Shown: piece by piece, positions 24,301-34,800 of the stretch | Position numbering within the stretch: position 1 is the stretch's first letter | Layout: every line of letters begins with the position of its first letter | Origin: Larimichthys crocea | Lineage: Eukaryota; Chordata; Actinopteri; Sciaenidae | NCBI RefSeq assembly: GCF_000972845.2 | Contig: NC_040011.1 | Location: forward strand, 28,252,379 to 28,316,378 | Direction of reading: 5' to 3' | DNA length: 64,000 bases | Position numbers and translations under genes: made by a program | Notes under the pieces: model-generated | Databases searched by the model: none | What the model saw: only the letters and a program-made list of their open reading frames with translations | What the model was told of the DNA's origin: nothing

Positions 24301-27163
24301 TTGTCACATGAGCACTGAACACTGCAGCTGATAATGTCATATTATGCACCGCTTTGAATAAATTATTATTATTATTTCTTCTATTGTCATACAACCTGTT
24401 AACTATCTGTCTGTGGTCATGTCACACATATGCATCAATGCCAAGGCCACAGAATCTCCTGACATTACATATCGACGACACCTTAAGTACGCCCTGCAGC
24501 TATTTGGCTGCCACAGATAAAGCCCTGTTCAGGTCAATATTGACCCTGTTAAAAAGGAGAGGTTATCTGACAACACAAAGCCAAGGAGTGCAAGTTCATA
24601 ACAGAGCTGGGGCTTCTCTTTTATCTGCTGATGAGCACGCAGAAGATGAAATCTAATTCCTGGCTTTCATTTTGCTTTCTATCTCCCCTGGCTGTAATGT
24701 CAGTGCTGATGTGGGAGAGTTAGAACCCAACTGATCACAGAAACGAGCTTATGGGCATGAATCTGGAGGCTTTAGAAAAGTACGCTGACTGTTATGTTTC
24801 AGCTCATCATGTGTAGCTTCTTCTTTGTCGTCCATCATTTGAAGTGCTTTAGATCCAGTTTGTGTTTTCAGTTTGCACCCCCCACCCCCAACAGGATGCT
24901 TTTATGACCACAGCCCAGTTGAAAGAAAACTTGTTCACACGTGTACTTTGACAAAGGAGGCAAACATCAGTGTTACACACTTACTCTAACAGTGAAGTAA
25001 AGAAATAATGAAATAATGCGATGAATTCAACTGTAGTGAGAAAGCTGTAACTACAGAAATGAAGGTGAGAGGAGAGGGAGAACATTTTATATGTGCTTGT
25101 ACCAAACTTCAAAATACAAAAAAAAAGACACAAGATCATGAAAGAGGTGAAATAATCAAAAGGTCTTTCACTGAAAAATAATCTTTTTCTTCACAGCTCA
25201 TTTCTAGGACATACCGTTTGATGTGCACCTCTAAGGCAACGCCTGTTTCCAGGTCCAGGGGCTGGTGCTCGATGCGAACGATAGTGTCTATGAAGGTGAC
25301 TTTAATACGACGAAGGACTGCAATCACAGAAGACAGAAGCGTCATGCCTTTTCTCAGATTGTGTTTTTCATCCTGGGTAGTCACATTATTACTGTGTTGG
25401 AAAGTCGGTTGATGCTGTCACTTCTTTACAAAGTGAGGAAACACACTAGAGTTAACTCACCCGTCTCAATGGTTTGTGCAAACATCTCAAGTCCCTCCAG
25501 CTGGGCGGGTGGCTCCTCGGATGCCTCTGGGGGGTCCTTCAGACACTCCTGAGCCAGCTGCATGCTGGAGGTCATACTTGATGACCAGCCTTGGGAATCC
25601 CAACCCCCACCTGAGTGGACAAACACACATGGGATTCAGTGATTTCTGTACATGACGGCTAATGTCGAAATAAAGATTCATGATTCGACTTGTCTTAACC
25701 ATGGACCCCCTTTAACCTACTTTCATGTCTGCATTTCATGCCTCCAGTTGTATCTCTCCAGTAAAATATCAAAAGAACGTGACAACAATATACACATGAA
25801 GATCCATGTTGCACCTCCTGAGCTTTCTGCAGATCAGTGCAGAGCTGAGAGGATTAGTTGATTCATTGACTGTCAGTCAGTTATTAAAATAGCTGTTACT
25901 AGTTTGAGCAAAAATGTTGCAGTGAAGTTGCAGATTACAAGCGAATGAATCACCCTCTCCTTCCAAGCATGTAGAAAAACTCAACTAAATTCATATCAAT
26001 TCAAAAAGGCCATATCTAGATCAGTTGTAGCTTGTCTGTTCTGAGATACTGTACAAAAATAGCAGACTCCACAAAAGAGGACCCACTCTCACTGTAGATA
26101 TAAAGGGCCCATTATAAGACAACACAAACAAAACAATTCTATATAAAGGGCCCATTATAAGACAACACAAACAAAACAATTCTTCAGGTTATTATGCAAT
26201 AATGAAAACATACTAATGAATATTTAATATTTAATTCCCAGATTTTACAGTGGACCTTTAAATATCAAATCAAGCTCTAAACCAGGAATAAAAACAGACA
26301 AATTAGTCCTTAGACTAATCAGAACTTGTCAAACTGAAACAGTCTGTGTAGGTCTGATTAACCCTGGAAGATGCCCTCACTTAACCCAGGTCTGACTGAT
26401 GCATGTTTTAATGTCCCCAGAGGAAATCTTGACTTGAAGAAGTTGCTCTTCAGTGGACTTACTGGTACGGTACTTGGGTCGACATGTTATCTGAAGACCA
26501 GAAACTTCTAAGGTGCAGTGATCAGTCAGGAGAGCTTGCCAGGGGATGGTCACCGTTATGCTGCTCACAAAGCCATCCACTATCTCCAGAGGAGCCCCGA
26601 GAGACTCCAAAAGCTCGTTGACAGCCTAAAGTAAAGAGGAATGAGTCAGTGAGAAACACAAAGTGAAAGAAACCTGCTTTCATATACTCTGGGCGTAGAC
26701 TTAAAAATGAAGCGTGCAGCCAACATGACAGGGGGAAATCTATTTATTGAGTGTTTATAAACTGAAGGGACATCTAACTAACCAGGTGGGCTGCTGGTGT
26801 GTTTCCCATAAGTGCATTTCCTCGTAGAAATGCGAGCTAGGCTCAGAGCATGACGTGAGAGATTGTTGTTGAACTCGAGAGCAGTTGCGAAACAGTCAAG
26901 GGTGCACGAGTCCCACAAAAACACACCATGATACCGCCGCGCTGCCAAGTTGACAGCCACCCTGTCCCCTCCTCTGTTTTGCACAAACTCACCCAGACAT
27001 CGAGGTTGATTTCTTTGATGACACCGCTGCCGTTGTACAGGTCCAAACCCAGCTGGTCCAGGCTCAGTCGTTCCTGCAGAAAGTGACCGAGGTAGTGCTG
27101 TAAGAGGTACCGACAGGCCCGCTTCTTGATTGAGCCTGACCAGGGGAAGAGCCAGCGAGACAT
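7397..27163 (-). CDS. atg2a: autophagy-related protein 2A, complete coding region in 42 exons
   Basis: ATG2A is a rod-shaped lipid-transfer protein that bridges the ER to the growing phagophore with ATG9 and WIPI proteins, and also acts on lipid droplets. Coding exons, 5' to 3': 26993-27163, 26463-26625, 25461-25610, 25215-25317, 23602-23746, 23055-23288, 22861-22960, 22115-22279, 21636-21778, 21161-21239, 20692-20941, 20391-20532, 20206-20304, 19244-19399, 18378-18651, 17944-18016, 17652-17826, 17424-17566, 17194-17306, 16902-17059, 16306-16438, 15987-16171, 15825-15905, 14148-14254, 13973-14065, 13787-13857, 13301-13377, 12177-12347, 11964-12090, 11405-11628, 11081-11310, 10840-10975, 10090-10311, 9904-10005, 9565-9649, 9133-9286, 8946-9015, 8739-8821, 8515-8636, 8233-8387, 7940-8098, 7397-7633. 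They total 6060 nt (2019 residues; human about 1938). The N terminus MSRWLFPWSGSIKKRACRYL begins the Chorein-N lipid-transfer domain. A LIR core FCML is at residues 1424-1427 (11429-11440). The C-terminal ATG_C region is strongly conserved (LPGILGGVGPMHSVVQL). Unusual: 22 consecutive Asp/Glu at residues 261-282. Confidence 0.95.
10541..10700. repeat. probable dispersed repeat in atg2a intron 32
   Basis: The stretch containing GGTTTAGCTCAGCATAAAGA, then ACTGGA and TTTGGCTCCGTCCAAAGG, has the feel of a common teleost interspersed repeat. Only one copy lies in this window, so the call rests on recollection of the family and not on internal comparison. Confidence 0.3.
14260..15820. other. large atg2a intron 23
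   Basis: This 1.57-kb intron is one of the longest in the gene. Around 15290-15420 the text CTTAAAATCAATCCTTAATG and GGGAGCCAATGGAG resembles a LINE fragment. No exon-like conserved frame was found elsewhere in it. Confidence 0.35.
21325..21395 (-). mobile_element. SINE fragment
   Basis: On the minus strand a degraded B-box segment (CAGGTTTGACTCCGGCCTGT) is followed by a body resembling the SINE at 1880-2031, whose equivalent reads CCGACCTGTGGC. The A-box half is missing or unrecognisable. Confidence 0.45.
22561..22683. repeat. long imperfect hairpin in atg2a intron 7
   Basis: Arms at 22561-22613 and 22631-22683 are inverted copies: 48 of 53 positions match and two further positions can form G-U pairs. 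The loop is 17 nt (22614-22630). The arm contains CAAACACGCCT and CTCCATGAGTTAA. It could be a palindromic MITE or a structured RNA. No second copy is seen in the window. Confidence 0.9.
26099..26183. repeat. 43-bp tandem duplication in atg2a intron 2
   Basis: The text TAAAGGGCCCATTATAAGAC and the bases after it occur at 26101 and again at 26144 with no visible difference. The identity points to a recent duplication. Confidence 0.9.
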
Positions 27164-27660
27164 AGGGCCAGAGAGAGCGGGGAGAGGGAGCGAAGAGGTG
27201 GCGGAGGAGAACGAGTGCGAGTACAGTCCTCTGGCAACTGCATAACAGACCAACACGAAGTGTGCAGGAACAAGGAATGAGCCGCAGCTAGCTAGAAGGG
27301 GCTAAGGAAGGGGCAGACGGTAACTTCTCCCCTTGGCTTGACACAAAAACTCGAAAATCCTTTGTGTCAGCACCGACGAGGCTCCCACGGCACTTGACGA
27401 GACGTTACTCCGACTGTCGGTAGCTGTCTCGGCTCATATTTTCGGTACGTTTGTGTCGAAATCGAGCGACAGGTCCCGCTGGTGCGTATCTCTTGTTTCA
27501 GGGTTGTTTATTGTTATCATACACCAACTGATGGTATGGTGAACGTGCGTGCGTCACGCGTCACAGTGACGAAAGGCAAAAACCCGGAAAAGGGAGACGC
27601 GATGACGCCACCCAGGCGCCATCTTTGTAAGGTCATACTTTATTTTGTAAATTTTGTTCT
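27164..27660 (-). promoter_or_regulatory. GC-rich promoter region of atg2a
   Basis: The sequence upstream of the atg2a start codon is richer in CpG than its surroundings. It contains CRE-like TGACGC words and GTCACGCGTCAC near 27550-27610. No TATA box is evident at a fixed distance. The start site cannot be placed from sequence alone. Confidence 0.45.
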
Positions 27661-27782
27661 GTAACTGTAACAATAAATCTTTATTATTCTTATTATTATA
27701 TATAATTGACTGCACCTCTCTAAACTTAATTTTTTTAATATATTCATTATAACTTTTTTATAACTTAAAACCTTTTACTTTA

Positions 27783-28190
27783 TAAAGTCCACTGTGTAAC
27801 ATTTAAGGGGATCTATTGACATAAATGTAATATAACATTAGTAAATATTAATAGTCATGCTAGAATCACAGAGCTAGTGAATATATATATATATATATAT
27901 CTTTCTGACTGAATTATAACTATGACTTTTTGTTATAACATAAAACGTTTTAAAAAGGTCCAGTGTGTAACATTTAAAGGGGATCTACTGACAGAAATGG
28001 AATATTCACAACTATGTTGTCATTAGTGTATAATCCCCTGTAAATATGAATTGTTATGTTTATGTTATCTAAGAAATAACTTCTTGTAACTATAGAGGGA
28101 ACGGGTCCTCTTCAACAGTCTGCCACGTTGAACCGCTTTGTTTCTACAGAAGCCCAGAACCGACAGACCAAAAACTGGCTCTACATTCAT
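27783..28190. mobile_element. two copies of the TIR (MITE-like) family
   Basis: AAAGTCCACTGTGTAACATT near 27784 and AAAGGTCCAGTGTGTAACAT near 27954 begin adjacent related segments that share AAGGGGATCTA and TTGACATAAATG/CTGACAGAAATG. The second continues into internal sequence like that of 3904-4440 (ATATTCACAACTATG, then TTTCTACAGAAGCCCAGAAC). The spacer between the copies includes a short TA repeat. Confidence 0.6.
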
Positions 28191-28850
28191 GACATTATAA
28201 CATGTTATAATGGAAATATTGTATATGGGACTTTATTGATCTCACACTGGGGATATAATGTGGAACAAACTTGTCACATTTTAATGGGACACTGATCAAT
28301 TTTTCCTTTTAAGACAGGTCAGGTAGATGAGTTTATCTGGAGTTTCTCTATCAGCAATATAACAGCTCTATATAATTAATATCTTTATGCTATACTATGA
28401 GACAAATATCTAACTTCATGAGAAGTGGTTGAACGCTCCAGAAAAATCTGGTTGCTGGATTGTTTTCTGGGGGGGGCTGAGCAGGTCAGGAAAACTATTA
28501 TTTCCATTGTCAAGAATGACCAGGGTCAACATTTTGTTCTTATGGTAGCTGAAGTGAAAGGTATCAGTTCTGTAACAAAATATTTTATTATTAAACAATA
28601 CAGCAAATCAATGGGAACACAAGATAAACTACTAGCCATTTGTCTTTATTCCTATGAAAACGTAGTGATTTCTATACAAAAATCAAAGGGTAACAATGAC
28701 GACCGAAAACATCATAGGTCTCTAGGTCAAACAGCTGACATTTGGCTGTTAAAACGGTTTACACAAGTTGCGGAAGTAACAACTTGATCTCTATTATGTT
28801 CAAGAAGAATAAAGGATAAAACAAAATACATAAATAAAATTACTGCAGAT

Positions 28851-28856
28851 TTTATT
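28851..28856 (-). terminator. polyadenylation signal of nxf1
   Basis: AATAAA on the minus strand, 27 nt beyond the nxf1 stop codon. The resulting 3' UTR would be very short. Confidence 0.6.
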
Positions 28857-28882
28857 TCACAGAAGCATGATGGTTCAACTCT

Positions 28883-31800
28883 TCATTTTATGAATGCAAC
28901 GTCTGGGATCTTGCCTTCCGTCTGGAAAGAGAGAGGAACAAGCATGTTAGGGCCCCGCTGTAAAGGAATGATCCCACTTTCATGGAGATGTACAGAGTTG
29001 AAATAATGTTACCTTCAACTGGGTGAAAATTTGTGCCGCTCTGTTGAAATCCCATTCATTGTCTTGCAGACACCTGAGTCAAAGAATAAGTGTTCAGGAA
29101 TTTTAAAGTAAGTATACACATTGTCAGAATTTACTACCAACACAACAAGCACAGAACGAGACTCACTTCTGGGACCATTCCAGGTTCATGCCAGACTTCT
29201 GTGAGAACGCTGTGAGCATCTCCTGCTGCGGTGCAGTGAGGGTGGGGACAGGGCTGGAAGATGGAGTTGGGGCGGGAGCAACAAAGGCTCTGCGGATCTC
29301 CTCTGTTGTGGCCATCCGGATAAAAAGTTGGTCATTCACGATGCACAGACTGGCACAAAAGGAACACAGTAGACAGACAATAAGATTTGACTGTTTCAAG
29401 GAGCTGAACTTCTTCCTTACCTAGCTAAAGCCAATGCAGTGCACATATCTTAAAGACCCACAACTGTTAATTTAGTACCGTTTCCTTTTCCTGTGGGAAA
29501 ATGTGAGGGACAACAGGAAGATGATACAAACCATTGGGAGTTTACTACACTCACCCAGTATTTCCTGCTGGGACTGTGATGAAAACTCGAGAGAAGGCCA
29601 TGGTGGACTCTCTAGATTTACCATCCACTGCAACTGAAAAATGGATACGACACAAATTATCAATAAAAACACCACCACTCGTATCGTTGTGGGTGAGATC
29701 AAAGATTTAAAATCATGACAACCAAACAACTCACCTTCTTTGAAGACTCCACTGACTGTGAATGATAGTAGTGTGTTCTGTAAACAGAAAACAGTATTAA
29801 CACAGAGAAATGATTCACAGTGAAACGAAAAAGTGTAAAGAGAAGTGCTGGATGACGAAGAAACATGAACTCACGGTGTAGGTGTTTACATCAACAGTAA
29901 AGGAGGCGATGTCGTGCTGAGTTTTGGGCAACTCGTTAAGGAATGCCACAACGTTCAGTCGTGTGTGCTTCAGAAGCCGAAACCGTATTGCTAAAAGAGG
30001 CAAAAAGGGAGAAACACAAGGAGAAATCTCGAATCACACAAATATTCAGTGTCAACAACTCAGATGCTGTGACGCACTATGCAATGAAACTCACTGGAGT
30101 CTTTGAGCCTCTTCAGGTTTCGACTGTCTTTGTGATACTCTCCGAGGCTGCTCCTAAAACCAGAGGAGAGGGACAGACGGACTCAATGTGAATACAATCG
30201 AGACTCAGGTGGGTGGTAAGCTCAGAGAGCAGGCAATGATGGGTGGAGCTACGCAAACATCTTTTAAATTAATGACTTGATAAAAGTCTAATCGTAGAAA
30301 TGCTTTAAAACTGTACACCTCTCACGTCTGTTCATGTGTTAATCAGTATTGTAAAATTTCTGTGGGTATTTTGTGCGTGTTCTTACCTAGAGGGGTTCTG
30401 GGTGGAGTAAGGTGTTGTAAGAGATAATGATGCTCCATCATGGTAAGCATCCAGGAGTGGCTGTCTGTCCCCGGAGTCATATATGCTGTAGTACCTGCAA
30501 CACAGTCATTTAGTTAGTTTTCTTGTGTACGTCTCTGAGATCCTTCCTTGCCCACAATCCCTTTTGTGGAACTGGGTTCTATAAAAAGCAGTCCTGGTTA
30601 ATCAGTCAATAATTTGGCCACATTAACCCTGGAAAACAGGCACTTATCAACTGATTGATGTGAAAAGATTCTCTACATAAAAGCTACAAACTTACTGTTG
30701 CAAGAACCGAAGGATGATGGCCTTGATTTCGTCGGAGCCGAAACAGCTGCCCTGCAGTGTTGATTGGAAAAACATTTGTCAGGTACATAAAAGAGACAAT
30801 AATTGTCTTGAGGCTTTCACCTGAAGGAGAATGAGAGCTTGAACGTACGGCTCTGAAATGAATGGCTCAAGAAATTAACATCTTGGAGAGCTGAATACAC
30901 ACCAGAAAACAACTTGAATGTCTTCTTAAATAAAACTATACAACCACGAGGTAAAATAAATAACCTTGCAGGGAGGGATAGTGGTGGGCGTTTCCACATC
31001 GAATCCAATGGGTGCAGGGAGGTCATTACCATCCTAAAAAGAAATCACCAGAGAGAGAGAGAAAGTATGATTTGACTACAAATACATACTGAAAATGTAT
31101 TTCACAGACTTAATTTACAAAACTTTAATGTACTAATACATAAAAAAGCCACATAGGCTGAAGAGGATCGAAACGGTGGAGTGTCAACAGATCCACTTAC
31201 CAGTTTCAGGAGCCGGGGAAACCTCTGCCGCACAGCACTGGTACAGGAAGAAAAATCAAGAGCAGGAAAGTTATCACCACAAACCTCCTCGTGTACAGAT
31301 AAATCATGCTCATTACTGTACATACCACTGTCAGTCACACCTGCCGACCCCCTTAATGTCATTTTGTGTCTTTCAGTTGATGTAATTTTAAGTTACACTG
31401 TCCAGAACATTTGGGAGAACACAGTCAGGTATAAATACATGGATACACAAAATGTAGTGCAGGGGATACTGTAGGGGTTTGACCCTTGCATACAAGTAGA
31501 TCCACAAATGGACTATCATAGACTTCTTTATCCTCCCTTCAGTTTCAGGCTGTGCCCTTCTACAATCCTCCCACCCCACATTGTACTTACCAGCAGGTAT
31601 ACTCACCCTCTTCCCCATTATGGAGATATACACAGATCTGACATGAGGAAGCAACATAAACGCACTCATCTACAAACACACACATACAAACATGCAGAGA
31701 CTCACGATCTACCAGACTGCCCTGCAAACCAGTAAAAACATCCACCGTGGCTTAGTTAAATGAAGACGATACGCATTGGTGGGGAGACAGGTGGTTATCG

Positions 31801-34800
31801 CCAGTCTCGCGTTAGCCCCCCCCCCCCCAAACTTGGGCCAAGATGCTGGGGAACATTTCAACATCAAGAAACAAAACAGGAAAACAGGGCCTAGGTATAA
31901 AAATATAAAGTGAAGTCCACACAAATGCTAGGACAAGAAGATTCATTAAGCATCAATTGATATTCATCATGTAAGCGAATGTTGTTGTTGTTGTGTGCGC
32001 CCATAATTCAGCAGAGAAAGGCAACCTAAGGAGAGAGCTGGACAAAAAGGACAGTTGGCCTCAAAGTGAACTGAACCCAGCAGTCCCACCATCCATCCTA
32101 TAGCCTCTCCGCTGCACAAACAAAGCAGTTATCAGTCAACTATCTCATAGTCACCATCAATTCTGAAGAGATGAGTCTTCATGCACTAGTTGGAGTTCGT
32201 GCTGTAGGTTTTTAAATGATCAAGTTCAATTTGGGCCCCAAACCTCTAATTAAAGAGGGGTTGGGAAATAATTAAGCATTCGACTTGTGTGATAAATCTT
32301 TACTCTGCTCTCTCTGCTTAATGGTTGAGCTTTTGTACTGATCACAGCCATCACAAACTGGAAGAGGCGTTTTCACTTTTTCTCCATTTGACTTATTTCA
32401 GGCAAAACTGAACTTCAATTTTCAGTTCAGAACATATTTCCTTCAGAAGTTAGTTAAGGGTATTTGCCAAACTCTCCACGTCATTCACTGAACAGCAGAG
32501 GCCTGTCTTAGGCTGAACAGAACCAACTTAGTGGAAGAGACAGACTGCTTTTTCTCTTTGGCTCAGCTTTGGTCATTGATAATGACACGTATTCCCCTTC
32601 ACCTCAGCCCAGCAGCTTTTCCTGTCGAGTCCCTTCTTCACAAGTTCTTCTCGGCGAGTCAGAGCTCACGGGGACTGAGGCGGAGTAATCGTGACTGTGC
32701 CTGCCTTAGGTTGTCCCAGGGTTTCGAGGTGGGATCTTACCCGTCATGGGCTATCCAGCCTTCCATACTCGCCTGATACAGGGGGCCGAGTGGGCAAGGG
32801 TGCACGAGGTGAGAGAAAATCTTCGGAATTTCTTTGTTTCATCCAAACATTTGTCGAGGCAACCGTGGATTGCCCTCTCTCCAATAAACAACCTACAGTT
32901 GTTTTACAGTACTGCTCAAGAGATTGATTTGGATTCATATTTTTTGAAAGCAGTTCACAGTAAATTGTTTTAGACGGTTGTCATGAGAAATGTCTTCTTT
33001 TTTTTTTTTTAAAGTGCTTCTTCTCAGAGTTATATCTCATCAGCAGTGTGATGGTGTTTTACAGCAGCTTATGAGATAACTAATCAAGATGTCAGCAGGG
33101 GAGTGCTGGGTACAGCATCACTGAAAACCATAAAACAGAACAAAGCTTGACAGGATGCCCCACAGAGAAGCTGAATAACTCACAGTGAGGATATGTCTGT
33201 TCAAACTGTGTGGAGAAAAAGTAATCTGAAAGGAAAAATGTGGAACTGCATTGTGGGTAGACGTCCTCACGGCAACTTCTGGAAGTAAGAAATGTTTAGT
33301 TCGTGGCGTGAAAAGGAAATAATCATAAAGTGTATTCATTTGAACAAATTACATGTTGTGCCTCTGCTTGCTCCAAAAGTTCGGCTGCTGGGGAAGTGGG
33401 TTTAGTTATAGTTCCCGTGTTTTACACTAACAAAAGGGACGATCTTCTATAGCACACTGCTGCATGTTTGTTGCTAAGGAAAGGCTCCTGGACACCCCTA
33501 CTCACACACAAACAATCACACTGCTGTGTCTCCTCCATTAAGTCTTCTCATTTCACCCCCCAAACTCGCCGACTGACCTGATGTACGAGGCCTGATCCTT
33601 GAAGAGGTCACACAGAGGGTTCCTGTTCAGCCACAGCTCCACCAACTTCAGGCCTTTCAACTTGTCCAGCTCCCGGTCTGACTTCAGCTAGACAGCCACA
33701 CAGGGACAGAACAAGTTGTTGTGAGAAGTATGTCAAAATAGGTCAGGTATGGGCCTAATTCACACCTGGTTATTATTCTCATGTGTGCAGCCATTTTCAC
33801 CTCATTGTGGGAAAGGTTGAGTGTCTTCAGATGAGGGACCTTGGTAACCAATTCAGCGAGCTCATCCAGTTTGTGAATGCGGTTGTTACTCAGGTTTAAG
33901 CTCGTCAGCTGGCAAGAGACAGACACTTTCAGTTTGACCAGAAAGCAACTACATTTCAACCAACATCAAAAACATGCGCTGCGTTTTACCTCTGGAATGT
34001 TTCCTTCAATGATTTTGATGACAGCTTCCATGTTTGTCTTCCTGTTCAAGATGACTTCAATGTTTTGGGACACCAGGTCTGTCACACACAAAAAAAACAA
34101 AAACAGGCTCTCAAAATGCTAAACCAAGAAAAAAAAAATGTAACATTGAAAACAGATTTTCAGCATTTTCAGTGACAGTAACTAATAGTAAGTAATAAAA
34201 TAAAAGCTCTGTTTCATCACTAGATTGCCTGCACCATCTATTGAATCCTCAACGTAAAACAACATTCCAGTGACAGATAATTAGCAGCAACAACCAGAAC
34301 AGCTGGTCCAGTATGTACTGTCAGATGCTGGTTCAATCTGTGTTCAATAATATATCATACAAACGATTTGTGTGTGTGTGAGGGTGTACTGTAATTACCT
34401 GGGTCTGTTCGGATGTTGTTCAGGTCCAGAGCTTGCTGGGAGCCATCAAAGCGTTTTGCCATGCATTGCTGTGAAAGATAATACAGTCGGCATGAGAGGC
34501 CTCATCTGAACAACAAAAACAATTGTCATTAATAGAAACTTGCTCCGATTAATCGTTATGGATTAAAGGGTGAAAGGTAAGGACAATCTAGACTCAACAT
34601 TTAGTTTGTCTGTTTTGGGCTCAGGGCTGCTGAAACATGTCAGACTCTGGAAGAGGACGCACAGTGTCTGCAGATATAACACACTGATTTTAAAGTGACA
34701 AAAACAGCTCACCTTCAGGTGCTCCAAGTGTTCAGGCTTCAAGTCAGAGAGCAGGAAGGATGGTGGAGCACTGGGGTTGACATGCACTTCCACCTTGAAA

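Noticed and set aside
32531..32973. Several overlapping plus-strand ORFs in the nxf1 intron
   Set aside because: They cover the conserved CTE on the other strand; conservation here is explained by RNA structure, not by these frames.
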